Source: Micrococcales bacterium UBA2037
GTDB lineage: Bacteria; Actinomycetota; Actinomycetes; Actinomycetales; Microbacteriaceae
DNA: 38,037 nt
Direction: 5' to 3'
Assembly (NCBI GenBank): GCA_002333405.1
Contig: DDBH01000018.1
Coordinates: 17,324 to 55,360 of the forward strand
The stretch's first letter is position 1. Every line of letters starts with the position of its first letter. The position numbers were made by a program, and so were the translations under genes. This document shows positions 1-8,000 of this stretch, in pieces. The notes under the pieces are model-generated. The model was given only the letters and a program-made list of their open reading frames with translations. It did no database searches and was not told the DNA's origin.

Positions 1-149
1 TTTTTTAGCTGCTGGGTCTGTGCGTCCTGGTCTCCTGAGTGCTTGGCAGGCGCTGGTAGTTCGGCGCTTGGCTTGACTCGAAATACTTCCGCGGCAATGG
101 CCTCAAGGCCGACACCCATGCCGGTAAGGACGGCTCCGTTTGATAGCAA
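1..149 (-). CDS. ptsI: PTS enzyme I (N-terminal fragment, cut by window edge)
   Basis: About 50 N-terminal residues of an open frame that starts at TTG (149-147) three bases after the HPr stop and runs off the window. The start is supported by an AAAGGG ribosome-binding site inside the end of ptsH. The peptide opens LLSNGAVLTGMGVGLEAIAA and continues into EVFRVKP. This resembles the short first strand of enzyme I (usually a GIGVSPG-like stretch followed by a V-x-R/P segment). Enzyme I takes phosphate from phosphoenolpyruvate and passes it to HPr in the cytoplasm. The catalytic histidine and PEP-binding domains lie outside the window, so the call rests on this short similarity and on the position directly behind ptsH. 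It is probably co-translated with ptsH. Confidence 0.7.
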   Translation of the reverse strand, partial: MLSNGAVLTGMGVGLEAIAAEVFRVKPSAELPAPAKHSGDQDAQTQQLK

Positions 150-152
150 ACC

Positions 153-422
153 CTAGCCCTTTAGGAAATCTTGAATTTGCGAAATGATTGCCTGCGCGGT
201 GGCGTCATCGTCAGCGTCAACTTCAACGGCGAGCTCCTCGCCGGTCTTTGCCTTCATTGCCATCATTCTTAGCGGTGAGTTGGCCTTCACTAGGTCCTCA
301 CCAGGCTTGCCCATGCGAACCTCTAAACCAGAGTCTTTGACTAGCTTTACGATCTGACCAGCTGGCCTAGCGTGTAGGCCAATTGGATCTAAAACGGTGA
401 CTGAGCCTTTGATTGTTGGCAT
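153..422 (-). CDS. ptsH: HPr phosphocarrier protein
   Basis: An 89-residue HPr, the usual family length. The active-site signature GLHARPAG places the phosphorylated histidine at His17. Ser49, in ANSPLRMMAM, sits where the regulatory serine (Ser46 of Bacillus HPr) is found, although the residues around it differ from the Firmicute SIMGVM motif. HPr relays phosphate from enzyme I to the sugar-specific EIIA proteins. The ATG has a very good ribosome-binding site (AGGAGG, five bases upstream). The gene follows mtlD after 57 bases and precedes ptsI by three, so the general PTS carrier appears to be expressed with the mannitol system. Whether HPr kinase exists in this organism cannot be told here. 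Confidence 0.96.
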   Translation of the reverse strand: MPTIKGSVTVLDPIGLHARPAGQIVKLVKDSGLEVRMGKPGEDLVKANSPLRMMAMKAKTGEELAVEVDADDDATAQAIISQIQDFLKG

Positions 423-479
423 GTTTCCTCCTGGATTTCTAGTGAAATACTAACTAACGCTTGTGGCGCAGTTGGTTGG

Positions 480-1622
480 TCATTTGTGACTAAGTGTCCG
501 CTGGTGCTTCGCAACGGCTTCGGTTAGTTGCTGCTGAAGCGGATGGTCACTTGCAATGCCACACACCTCCAGAACAAACTCTGCCGGTGACAAACTGGCT
601 AGCTTCTGGGCCAACATCTCCACCTCGGGATCTTCATCGTTGCGGAAGTCTAGGGCTGCCTCAATGACTTCCAGGAGTGCTGTTGGAGCCTCACCGTATT
701 CAGCCAACTGAGCAGCTGGACCAATCAGTCGTTCGTAGCGCGAGAGCTTGCGCAGTGGTTGGCGTCCGACCCGTTCGACTTGATCATCAAGTGCGGGGTT
801 AGCAAGGCGTTCAAGTGCCTTGCGCACGTACTGAGCGTGCTCATTGGCATCAAAACCGTGCCTGGTTACCAAGACCATCGAAGTCTCTTCCATAACCCTG
901 GCGGTCACATCTCGGACGATGGGGTCAGTCAGCGCTTCGGCAATTGTCTTGTGGCCGTGGATCTGGCCGAGGTAGGAAATTGTTAGATGGGCGGTGTTTA
1001 CCGTGTAGAGCTTGCGCTCGATAAATGGTGTCAAGTCCGAAACCAAATGAGCAGCAGGAATCTTCAGATCGTGGCCGCCGAGGCTGCTGACGTCAATAAC
1101 CCATTCGCAGAAACTCTCCGCAAACACGTTTGGCTCTTCGCCTTCCGGTTGCCGCGGGACGATTCTGTCAACGGCAGTATTGGCGAAATAAACCCCCACT
1201 ATTGGCAGGGTGGTCAATTCTGCGATTTTCGCCTGCAAGATATCGGTTGCATTGATGGCATTTTCGCAAGCCATTATGACCAGCGGCGCTTTGCTCTTAC
1301 GGGCCTTCAGGCCCTCAGCAATTGCCGGTGCGATGAACGGCAGAATGTTTGTGCCGACGGAGGCGGTAATGATGTCCGCCTGACCAATTGCTTCTCGAAG
1401 TCGGTCTTGCTCGAGAGCCGAATTTAGAACTTCAAAGTTTTCGTAGTGGGTGCGCTTCTTTTCTTCGCCCAGCTCAACCAAGTCGTAGCCGTCGGAGGAT
1501 CTAAGTTTGTCGATTAGGTCTTGATTTACATCAGCGAAGGTTACGAAGTAGCCGGCATCCTGAAGCACTGCGCCAATAAAGCCGCGGCCGATGTTGCCAG
1601 CACCGAAGTGGATTGCTCGCAT
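480..1622 (-). CDS. mtlD: Mannitol-1-phosphate 5-dehydrogenase
   Basis: A 380-residue protein matching the length of MtlD (about 382). The N-terminus MRAIHFGAGNIGRGFIG is the dinucleotide-binding Rossmann loop, and ERKLYTVNTAHLTISYLG in the middle holds the conserved lysine and the N-x-x-H catalytic segment of the polyol-specific long-chain dehydrogenases. It oxidises the mannitol-1-phosphate produced by the PTS to fructose-6-phosphate with NAD. The gene starts at ATG 38 bases after the EIIA gene and is followed by ptsH, so import, phosphorylation and oxidation are encoded in one minus-strand operon. I see no truncation or frameshift. Confidence 0.96.
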   Translation of the reverse strand: MRAIHFGAGNIGRGFIGAVLQDAGYFVTFADVNQDLIDKLRSSDGYDLVELGEEKKRTHYENFEVLNSALEQDRLREAIGQADIITASVGTNILPFIAPAIAEGLKARKSKAPLVIMACENAINATDILQAKIAELTTLPIVGVYFANTAVDRIVPRQPEGEEPNVFAESFCEWVIDVSSLGGHDLKIPAAHLVSDLTPFIERKLYTVNTAHLTISYLGQIHGHKTIAEALTDPIVRDVTARVMEETSMVLVTRHGFDANEHAQYVRKALERLANPALDDQVERVGRQPLRKLSRYERLIGPAAQLAEYGEAPTALLEVIEAALDFRNDEDPEVEMLAQKLASLSPAEFVLEVCGIASDHPLQQQLTEAVAKHQRTLSHK

Positions 1623-1660
1623 AACTTACTTCCCGATCTCTGACTGCCGTGGTGTCCGGA

Positions 1661-2095
1661 TTATTCGCCGGTGCCAAGCAGTAGCTCTGCTATTTCGGCA
1701 GCACTCTGGGAGTTTTGCAAAATAGCAAGTTTGTCTTCTTCTTGAATCAGCTCAGCCAAGTTGCCAAGGAGTTCAACGTGCCCATCGCCCTGAGAGGCAA
1801 TTCCAAGCACGCAAGTTACCTCGTCGTCGCCCCAAGCTATTGGAGCAGTCAGCCTGACAAAGACCAGCTGATCAAAAATCACATGCTTCCGAGACTCGTC
1901 GGTTCCGTGAGGAATCGCAAAACCCATGCCGATGGCTGAGGGGAAGATCTGTTCCCGCTCCCACATCGCGTCGGCATATTCCTGAGTTATAGCGCCGAGC
2001 TCAAGCAGTAGTTGGCCGCAGATGTGCACAGCCTCCTCCGGAGAGGAGGCTGTGACATCTAGCTTTATTCCGGCCTGTTGGACGAGATTAGCCAT
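1661..2095 (-). CDS. mtlF: PTS mannitol-type EIIA component
   Basis: A 144-residue single-domain EIIA of the mannitol/fructose class. The motif GFAIPHGTDES gives the phospho-histidine at about His63, which receives phosphate from HPr. I chose the ATG at 2095 because the residues before it (a longer frame opens at 2140) lie wholly inside the EIIB gene, while MANLVQQAGIKLD is a normal EIIA beginning. That ATG overlaps the EIIB stop by eight bases, so translation of the two is probably coupled. In enteric bacteria this domain is the C-terminal third of one MtlA protein. Here it is a free protein, as in Bacillus and Staphylococcus MtlF. Confidence 0.92.
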   Translation of the reverse strand: MANLVQQAGIKLDVTASSPEEAVHICGQLLLELGAITQEYADAMWEREQIFPSAIGMGFAIPHGTDESRKHVIFDQLVFVRLTAPIAWGDDEVTCVLGIASQGDGHVELLGNLAELIQEEDKLAILQNSQSAAEIAELLLGTGE

Positions 2096-2402
2096 CGCTA
2101 ATGTCGTCCCCGGACTGAATGAGGGATACGACCTTGGCAATGTTTAGATCACCAATGAACATATCGAACATCACTACGACCGATCCAGGCACCGCCTGCT
2201 TGGCCCTAGAGCCAAGCCCGCGGTGGCAGAGAACTAGATCGTGTTCAGTGTCAGCCAGTTGATTCACAGGAGCGTGGGTCACCGAGACTCCCTGAGCCTT
2301 TAGCTGCTTAGCAAGCTGCTTAGCAACCATTACCGATGAGCCCATGCCAGCCTCGCAAGCAACAACAATGCTCTTTACTGAGGCACCAGATACTGTCGCC
2401 AT
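2088..2402 (-). CDS. PTS mannitol-type EIIB component
   Basis: A 104-residue stand-alone EIIB domain. The phosphocysteine loop VACEAGMGSS places the phosphorylated cysteine at Cys16, and the downstream D-L-V-L-C-H stretch fits the lactose/mannitol EIIB fold. It takes phosphate from EIIA and gives it to the sugar as EIIC translocates it. The start ATG lies five bases after the EIIC stop and the stop overlaps the EIIA start, so the three components are ordered C-B-A as separate polypeptides. In E. coli MtlA the same three domains are fused in the same order, which supports a split version of that enzyme. Confidence 0.92.
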   Translation of the reverse strand: MATVSGASVKSIVVACEAGMGSSVMVAKQLAKQLKAQGVSVTHAPVNQLADTEHDLVLCHRGLGSRAKQAVPGSVVVMFDMFIGDLNIAKVVSLIQSGDDISDG

Positions 2403-2407
2403 GGGTG

Positions 2408-3514
2408 TTACTTACCCTTGTTTGCGGCGCTCTGGGCCTTTGCGGCATCCAGATCTGCAGCGTCGTCAGACTTTGAAGCCTTCAGGATGAAGAATGCAAC
2501 AACGAATGAAACAGCCGCTGATAGCAAAATTCCAAGGAGAACACCGAAGTGGTTACCCGGAGGGGTCATTGCCATGTAGGCAAAGATCGATCCTGGTGAT
2601 GGTGTTGCCACCAAACCAACGCCGGTAGCTGCGAAGGTCGCAACACCAGTGGCACCACCGGCAATCGCTGCAAGAACAACGATTGGCTTTAGTAGTACGT
2701 ATGGGAAGTAGATCTCGTGGATTCCACCAAGGAAGTGGATCACGATTGCACCTGGAGCTGAACCACGAAGGATCTTCGGTCCTGCCAACCAGAATGCAAG
2801 CAAGATTCCAAGACCAGGTCCTGGGTTTGACTCAAGCATGAACATGATTGACTTGCCGGTTGCTTCCGCCTCAACCGCACCAATTGGTGCAAGAACACCG
2901 AAGTTAATGGCGTTGTTTAGGAACAAGATCTTCGCAGGCTCAATCAGAATTGATGCAAGTGGCAAGAATCCTGTGTCAACTAGCACCTTCACGCCGCCTC
3001 CAAGAACATCTGAAATGGAGTTAACAGCTGGACCGATTCCCAGGTAACCAAGGATTGCCATCAGCATTCCAGTGATACCAAGTGAGAAGTTACCAATCAA
3101 CATCTCGAAGCCTGGAGGGGTTACTGGGTCAAGCACGCTGTCAATCTTCTTAAGGATCCAAGCTGCTAGAGGACCAATAAGCATGGCGCCTAGGAACATT
3201 GGGATTGAAGTTCCAACGATTACACCAACAGTTGCAACAGCACCGATAACGGCACCGCGCTGACCGTGTACCAAACGTCCACCGGTGTAACCGATAAGGA
3301 TTGGTAGCAGGTTGATGATCATTGGGCCGACCATTGAGCTCAACTGCTCATTTGGCAACCAACCGGTTGGGATGAACAATGCAGTCAGCAAACCCCATGC
3401 GATAAACGCACCGATGTTTGGAATTACCATTCCTGCAAGATTGCCACCGATCTTCTGTACTGAAGCTCGCCAGCCCGAGTGACCTCCGTCACCAGTAGGG
3501 ATAAAATTAGCCAT
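2408..3514 (-). CDS. mtlA: PTS mannitol-type EIIC permease component
   Basis: A 368-residue polytopic membrane protein, the channel part of the mannitol PTS. Strongly hydrophobic segments fill most of the chain from about residue 20 to 350. The substrate-site signature GGIHEIYFPY is at about 263-272, and ESNPGPGLG at 228-236 is the conserved loop preceding it. The C-terminus is a short charged Lys/Asp/Ala tail, with no EIIB attached. The ATG at 3514 has a GGAAGG ribosome-binding site. This is the first gene of the transporter operon; a plausible promoter with two CAATTGAT boxes lies directly upstream, in the 127-base gap after the DeoR-type regulator. Substrate specificity for mannitol is inferred from the motif and the linked mtlD. 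Confidence 0.93.
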   Translation of the reverse strand: MANFIPTGDGGHSGWRASVQKIGGNLAGMVIPNIGAFIAWGLLTALFIPTGWLPNEQLSSMVGPMIINLLPILIGYTGGRLVHGQRGAVIGAVATVGVIVGTSIPMFLGAMLIGPLAAWILKKIDSVLDPVTPPGFEMLIGNFSLGITGMLMAILGYLGIGPAVNSISDVLGGGVKVLVDTGFLPLASILIEPAKILFLNNAINFGVLAPIGAVEAEATGKSIMFMLESNPGPGLGILLAFWLAGPKILRGSAPGAIVIHFLGGIHEIYFPYVLLKPIVVLAAIAGGATGVATFAATGVGLVATPSPGSIFAYMAMTPPGNHFGVLLGILLSAAVSFVVAFFILKASKSDDAADLDAAKAQSAANKGK

Positions 3515-3548
3515 TGGGTACTACCTTCCTAATAAGGGGTTGTATTTA

Positions 3549-3577
3549 TTGATAAAAACCAATTGATCCGCCAGCAA
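3549..3577 (-). promoter_or_regulatory. Candidate promoter of the mannitol PTS operon
   Basis: On the minus strand TTGCTG (-35) and TATCAA (-10) are separated by 17 bases. The predicted start of transcription near 3542 leaves a leader of about 27 bases containing the GGAAGG site of the EIIC gene. The -10 is only a fair match, so this is a prediction. Confidence 0.45.
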
Positions 3578-3599
3578 CTGCGCAGGAGACTCAATTGAT
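3560..3599. promoter_or_regulatory. Paired CAATTGAT boxes, candidate operator of the DeoR-type regulator
   Basis: The octamer CAATTGAT occurs at 3560-3567 and again at 3592-3599, 32 bases apart, which is three helical turns. The second copy sits in the palindrome TCAATTGA. One copy lies in the spacer of the predicted operon promoter and the other just upstream of the -35. This arrangement fits cooperative binding by the regulator encoded next door, but no binding site is known for it. Confidence 0.4.
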
Positions 3600-3641
3600 T
3601 CCGTTTTTCTTCCATTGACCTCGGCAACGAGCCAATGAAAC

Positions 3642-4406
3642 CTAGTGTCTTGCAAGAGCGACCTCCACCCCTGCCGAAACCATTGCATCGGTGAAGTTTT
3701 CATCCACATCGATGTTGGTCACGATTCGATCAAAGTCTTTGAAGGCAGCGAACTTCGCTGGATAGGTAGAGCCGAACTTGCTGCTGTCAGCCACCAAAAT
3801 ACGCTCTTGAGAATTGGCCATCATGGTTTTTTTTACCAGCGCCTCGTCGGTGTCGAATGCCGTCACTCCAGCGGCCAGTGAAAAGCCGTTGGCTCCGATG
3901 AAACTCACAACCGCGTTCAGTTCCTTCAGGTCCTCGCAAGTCTTTGCCCCAACGGCACTCAGGGTCGCAGGCCGAATCTTGCCGCCGAGGACATAAGTCT
4001 GAGTTGTTGAGTCCGCGATCAGCCTGGCAAGTGTGAGGTTGTTGGTCACGACCAGCAAGCCCGGCTTGTCGCGCAGATGAGGCGCCAGGGTCTCGGTGGT
4101 GGTTCCACCATCAACGAAGATGCATCCCTCCTGCGGGATGAAGCTGGCAGCGACGTTTCCAACCAGTTTCTTCTTGTCAGGGTTGTGGCCGTAACGCTCC
4201 GGAATTGTGTACTCGTGTGCAAAACGCTCCAGCGCAATTGCTCCGCCGTGAACTCTCCTTAGAACCCCGCGGCGCTGAAGCACATCTAGGTCTCTTCTAA
4301 CGGTTTCTACGGCTACATCCAGAGAATTGGCAGCGACGTTTGCGTCTAGGCGACCCTCAGTGCGAGTCCACTCGCTCAACTTGAGTCTGCGCTCTTCTGC
4401 CAACAT
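3642..4406 (-). CDS. DeoR-family transcriptional regulator of the mannitol operon
   Basis: A 254-residue DeoR/GlpR-type repressor. The N-terminus (about residues 3-58) is the winged helix-turn-helix with the signature VAVETVRRDLDVLQRRGVL and the RVHGGA turn. The C-terminal effector domain holds DGGTTTETLAPHL and the VLGGKIR segment typical of the sugar-phosphate-sensing fold. Members usually repress a neighbouring sugar operon and are released by a phosphorylated sugar. The gene lies immediately upstream of the mannitol PTS genes on the same strand, 127 bases away, so it probably controls them. A run of eight A on the coding strand (3827-3834) falls inside the reading frame but does not break it. 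Confidence 0.92.
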   Translation of the reverse strand: MLAEERRLKLSEWTRTEGRLDANVAANSLDVAVETVRRDLDVLQRRGVLRRVHGGAIALERFAHEYTIPERYGHNPDKKKLVGNVAASFIPQEGCIFVDGGTTTETLAPHLRDKPGLLVVTNNLTLARLIADSTTQTYVLGGKIRPATLSAVGAKTCEDLKELNAVVSFIGANGFSLAAGVTAFDTDEALVKKTMMANSQERILVADSSKFGSTYPAKFAAFKDFDRIVTNIDVDENFTDAMVSAGVEVALARH

Positions 4407-4506
4407 CGTTGTTGTCTCCGAAACTGTCTGGTTTGCACGTTACATTGCCAAATTAGCAGGGTTTTCTCAGCTAAAAAGATAGAAACGGACAAAAAACCAC
4501 ATAAAA

Positions 4507-4526
4507 AGGTAACAATTCGGTTACGT
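4507..4526 (-). terminator. Weak hairpin at the end of the SURF1-like gene
   Basis: Read on the minus strand, GTAAC-CGAATT-GTTAC follows the stop codon and is trailed by CTTTTTAT. A five-pair stem with a T-run could act as a weak terminator before the deoR-type gene; it could equally be an operator for the latter. Confidence 0.3.
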
Positions 4527-5279
4527 GGCTAGTCGCTCTCGCTCGTCTTGAACCAAGCGCCACCACAGATAAAAAGCAACCAGCGCAAAGAATGCCCACT
4601 CCAGCGTGTAAAACGCGGTGAGCCAGTTGATCTCTAGGGACTGATCTCGAATGTCGATCAGAATCGGCTCGGCACCGAGGCTAATTCCATCGGTCACAAT
4701 CACATAAACCGGGTAGCTGACAAACTCTTGGCCCTGATAGAGATTTACCAATTGAGCAAGGGCAACCGAGCCCAGGATCGGCTCGCCCTCATAGAAAAGC
4801 TCGGTGTCGGCAACCGGGTCACTTGGCTCCACATAACCGGTGATGCTGAAGCTTTTTTCGGGCAACCCCTGCCGGATTTGAATCAGGTCATCAATCTCGG
4901 TGGAAAAGGCAAGTGCCAGGGTCAGACTGGCAGGGCCTTGCTCTAGCTGAACCAAGCTGTTTGTTATCAGCCAGTAACCCTCAACTAAACCATCATCCCG
5001 AAACTGAAGCCGGTTATCGACGATAAAAGTCTGGCTTGGGTTCAGCGTGGCCTCAACTGTTGCGAGCCTGTCAAAGGACCCAGGCTGAATGTAGCCGGGG
5101 CCGGCAAGTTCTGAAAGGGCAACCGGGGCCGCCTGCTCTTGGCTCACCCCGACATAGCTAAAGGTTCTGGAGAGTTGCCACTGCATCAACAGCGAGAACA
5201 CAATTGCCACCAAGGCCGCTAGCGCTAGCCCCCCGATCCATTTCGGTTGCCTGGCAACTGAGAAAAAGCTTGGCTTCAT
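4521..5279 (-). CDS. SURF1 / Shy1-like family membrane protein
   Basis: A 252-residue protein with the SURF1 layout. A transmembrane helix lies at about residues 14-36, right after the RQPKWIG motif and ending in WQLSRT. A roughly 180-residue extracytoplasmic domain follows, and a second helix at about 220-243 is followed by a charged tail. SURF1 proteins help assemble cytochrome c oxidase, probably in heme handling. The usual strong WxxR motif is present as WQLSR, but the rest is diverged. It begins directly after the GuaB3 stop with no gap, so it is in the guaB operon rather than beside oxidase genes. The family call is fairly secure; the role in oxidase assembly is known only for relatives. 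Confidence 0.8.
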   Translation of the reverse strand: MKPSFFSVARQPKWIGGLALAALVAIVFSLLMQWQLSRTFSYVGVSQEQAAPVALSELAGPGYIQPGSFDRLATVEATLNPSQTFIVDNRLQFRDDGLVEGYWLITNSLVQLEQGPASLTLALAFSTEIDDLIQIRQGLPEKSFSITGYVEPSDPVADTELFYEGEPILGSVALAQLVNLYQGQEFVSYPVYVIVTDGISLGAEPILIDIRDQSLEINWLTAFYTLEWAFFALVAFYLWWRLVQDERERLAT

Positions 5280-6395
5280 CTATTGATAGTTATTCACGAC
5301 TACATCAACACGTTGGAATTCCTTGACATCGGAATACCCGGTGGTGGCCATTGATCGTCTTAGTGCACCCATGATGTTGACGGTTCCATCTGCAGAATTG
5401 CTAGGGCCATTTAGGACCTGCTCCAAAGGAGCGTGGGTTCCCACGAACACGCGCCTGCCCCTTGGCAAAGATTCGTTCACCGCTTCTGGGCCCCAGTGCC
5501 AACCCTGACCTGGTGCCTGACTAGCTCGAGCCAAAACAGTTCCCAGCATCACGGCATCCGCTCCACAAGAAATCGCCTTGACCATATCCCCTGAGGTTCC
5601 AAGCCCACCGTCAGCAATAACGTGAACATAGCGACCACCGGATTCATCCATGTAGTCGCGCCTTGCCGCTGCCACATCTGCAACGGCGGTTGCCATTGGT
5701 GCGTGAATTCCAAGAACTTTTCTGGTTGCGCTAGCCGCGCCTCCACCAAAGCCAACCAGCACTCCGGCTGCTCCGGTTCTCATCAGGTGCAATGCCGCGG
5801 TGTAGGTCGCTGCCCCGCCAACAATCACCGGCACGTCAAGCTTGTAGATGAATTCCTTCAGGTTCAAAGGCTCCGACTGCTGTGAAACATGCTCGGCGGA
5901 AACGGTGTTGCCGCGAATCACAAACATGTCCACCCCAGAGCGAAGCACCACATCAGCAAACTCTGCAGTTCGCTGTGGCGAAAGCGCTCCAGCTACTGTC
6001 ACTCCCGCCGCGCGGATTTCACCCAGTCGCGCTTCAATAAGCTCTGCCTGAACTGGCTTTGAGTAGACCCGCTGCAAAACGGCAGTCGCGTCCTCATCCT
6101 TGGCAGCTGCTATTTCCGCAAGCTGCTGGGTTGGGTCTTCATATCTGGTCCAAAGACCTTCTAGGTCCAGCACCCCAAGTCCACCGAGTTTGCCCAACTC
6201 AATTGCCGTGGCTGGGCTCATTGCAGAATCTGCTGGTGCAGCAATAACTGGCATTTCAAACTGAAAGGCATCAATGCTCCAGCTGGTGGAAACATCCCTC
6301 GGGTCACGAGTTCTTCTGGTTGGAACAATTGCAATGTCATCAAAAGCAAAGCCGTTGATTGCGCGCTTGGAGCGGCCGATCTCTATTTCAGTCAT
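5280..6395 (-). CDS. GuaB3-family IMP dehydrogenase-related protein
   Basis: A 371-residue TIM-barrel protein of the actinobacterial GuaB3 type, lacking the tandem CBS domains of true IMPDH. Family features are AFDDIAIVPTRRTRDPRDVST at the N-terminus (residues about 17-37), the D-G-G-L-G-T-S-G-D phosphate loop, and GALRRSMATTGYSDVKEFQ near the end. The loop that carries the catalytic cysteine in IMPDH (GPGSICTTR) reads GGGAASATR here, so the cysteine position is serine. Actinobacterial relatives also lack it, so classical IMPDH chemistry is doubtful and the true reaction is unsure. The gene is eight bases downstream of guaB and directly abuts the SURF1-like gene. Confidence 0.9.
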   Translation of the reverse strand: MTEIEIGRSKRAINGFAFDDIAIVPTRRTRDPRDVSTSWSIDAFQFEMPVIAAPADSAMSPATAIELGKLGGLGVLDLEGLWTRYEDPTQQLAEIAAAKDEDATAVLQRVYSKPVQAELIEARLGEIRAAGVTVAGALSPQRTAEFADVVLRSGVDMFVIRGNTVSAEHVSQQSEPLNLKEFIYKLDVPVIVGGAATYTAALHLMRTGAAGVLVGFGGGAASATRKVLGIHAPMATAVADVAAARRDYMDESGGRYVHVIADGGLGTSGDMVKAISCGADAVMLGTVLARASQAPGQGWHWGPEAVNESLPRGRRVFVGTHAPLEQVLNGPSNSADGTVNIMGALRRSMATTGYSDVKEFQRVDVVVNNYQ

Positions 6396-6403
6396 TTATC
6401 TGC

Positions 6404-7909
6404 CTAACGAGTTCCGTAATTTGGCGCTTCAATGGTCATTTGAATGTCATGAGGGTGCGATTCGCGCAAACCAGCCGCTGTGATGCGCACAAACTTACCG
6501 TTCTGCTGAAGTTCCGGGATGGTAGCCGCACCAACGTAGCCCATCGAGGCTCGAAGGCCTCCAACTAGCTGGTGAACAACGGTTGGGACTGTTCCGCGAT
6601 AAGGGACTCTTCCCTCAATTCCCTCAGGAACAAGCTTGTCTTCGCGAAGCACGTCGTCTTGGAAGTAGCGGTCCTTGGAGTAGGACTGAGCCTTGCCCCT
6701 TGACTGCATGGCGCCCAGAGAGCCCATTCCTCTATATGTCTTGAATTGCTTGCCGCCGACATAGGTAATGTCGCCGGGGGCCTCGTCAGTTCCCGCGAGC
6801 AATGACCCAAGCATTACCGCATTCGCGCCTGCGACCAATGCCTTGGCAATGTCGCCTGAATACTGCAGACCGCCGTCTGCAATCACAGGGATGCCGGCTT
6901 CCTTGGCTGCGAGCGCCGCCATGTGAACAGCGGTGACCTGTGGCACACCAACTCCTGCAACCACCCGAGTGGTGCAAATCGACCCCGGACCAACTCCAAC
7001 CTTCACACCATCGGCACCGGCGTCAACAATTGCCTTCGCACCCTCACCGGTTGCCACGTTTCCACCCAAGATGTCGGTGTTCTTGGCAAACGGTTCACTC
7101 TTTAGCTTTTTGATCATGTCCAGGACTGCCGAATTGTGGCCATGGGCTGTATCGACAACCAGAATGTCCACCCCGGTCTCAACCAGGGCCATTGCTCGCT
7201 CCCAGGCATCCGGCCCGACACCCACAGCAGCGCCAACTAGCAATCGGCCCGCTCCATCCTTGGACGCGTTCGGGTACTTTTCGCTCTTGTCGAAGTCCTT
7301 TACGGTAATCAGGCCCTTGAGCTTTCCGGCATCATCGACCAGCGGAAGCTTCTCGATGCGGTGCTGAGCCAGTAGGGCCATCGCTTCGTCTGGGTTGATG
7401 CCGGTCTTACCGACGATTAGTGGCATTGGAGTCATGACGTCTTTAACTAACGTGGTGGTTCGCTGAACTTCCAAAACAAAGCGCATGTCTCGGTTGGTTA
7501 CGATTCCAACCAGTTTTCCGTCTTCATCGATAACCGGCAGTCCAGAGACTCGATAGCGCCCGCATAGGTCGTCGACCTCTTGAATGGTTGCATAAGGAGT
7601 GGTGGTCACAGGATGAGAAACCATTCCGGCTTCACTGCGCTTTACCAAATCAACCTGGTCCGCCTGTTGCTCGATCGAAAGATTGCGGTGCAGGATGCCG
7701 AGGCCACCCTGCCTGGCCATGGCAATTGCCATTCTGGCTTCGGTCACGGTGTCCATCGCCGATGAGATCAGTGGGATGTTGATGCTGATGTTTCTAGAGA
7801 TCCGGGAGGCTGTGTCTACTCCGGATGGAACCACATCTGATTTGCCAGGAAGCAGCAGGACATCGTCGTAGGTGAGTCCAATCAGGGAAAAAGGGTCTGA
7901 CAGCTCCAA
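6404..7909 (-). CDS. guaB: Inosine-5'-monophosphate dehydrogenase
   Basis: A full-length 501-residue IMPDH. The TIM barrel opens with LTYDDVLLLPG. Two CBS domains occupy roughly residues 95-210. The active-site loop GVGPGSICTTR places the catalytic cysteine at Cys312, and RGMGSLGAM with the following flap is intact. The enzyme makes XMP from IMP with NAD and sets the flux to guanine nucleotides. Translation is taken to start at TTG (7909), which has a GAGG site six bases upstream and gives the usual MELSDPF-type N-terminus; no ATG fits. It heads a minus-strand operon with guaB3 and the SURF1-like gene, divergent from livH. Confidence 0.96.
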   Translation of the reverse strand: MELSDPFSLIGLTYDDVLLLPGKSDVVPSGVDTASRISRNISINIPLISSAMDTVTEARMAIAMARQGGLGILHRNLSIEQQADQVDLVKRSEAGMVSHPVTTTPYATIQEVDDLCGRYRVSGLPVIDEDGKLVGIVTNRDMRFVLEVQRTTTLVKDVMTPMPLIVGKTGINPDEAMALLAQHRIEKLPLVDDAGKLKGLITVKDFDKSEKYPNASKDGAGRLLVGAAVGVGPDAWERAMALVETGVDILVVDTAHGHNSAVLDMIKKLKSEPFAKNTDILGGNVATGEGAKAIVDAGADGVKVGVGPGSICTTRVVAGVGVPQVTAVHMAALAAKEAGIPVIADGGLQYSGDIAKALVAGANAVMLGSLLAGTDEAPGDITYVGGKQFKTYRGMGSLGAMQSRGKAQSYSKDRYFQDDVLREDKLVPEGIEGRVPYRGTVPTVVHQLVGGLRASMGYVGAATIPELQQNGKFVRITAAGLRESHPHDIQMTIEAPNYGTR

Positions 7910-8000
7910 AATAACCTCGCAACGGCTCGGGATAAGTGTTCTCCAATCCTACAGAGCGATTGGCACCTGGACCCAGGCAAAGTTTTTTATTACAAATAGG

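Noticed and set aside
987..1427. 146-residue plus-strand ORF inside mtlD
   Set aside because: Antisense shadow of a clear dehydrogenase; no motif of its own.
3521..3709. 62-residue minus-strand ORF between the DeoR-type gene and EIIC
   Set aside because: It overlaps the regulator's end in another frame, crosses the predicted promoter and has no family resemblance.
3827..3834. Run of eight A in the regulator as a phase-variation switch
   Set aside because: The run is short, codes for Lys-Lys in frame, and nothing else suggests phase variation.
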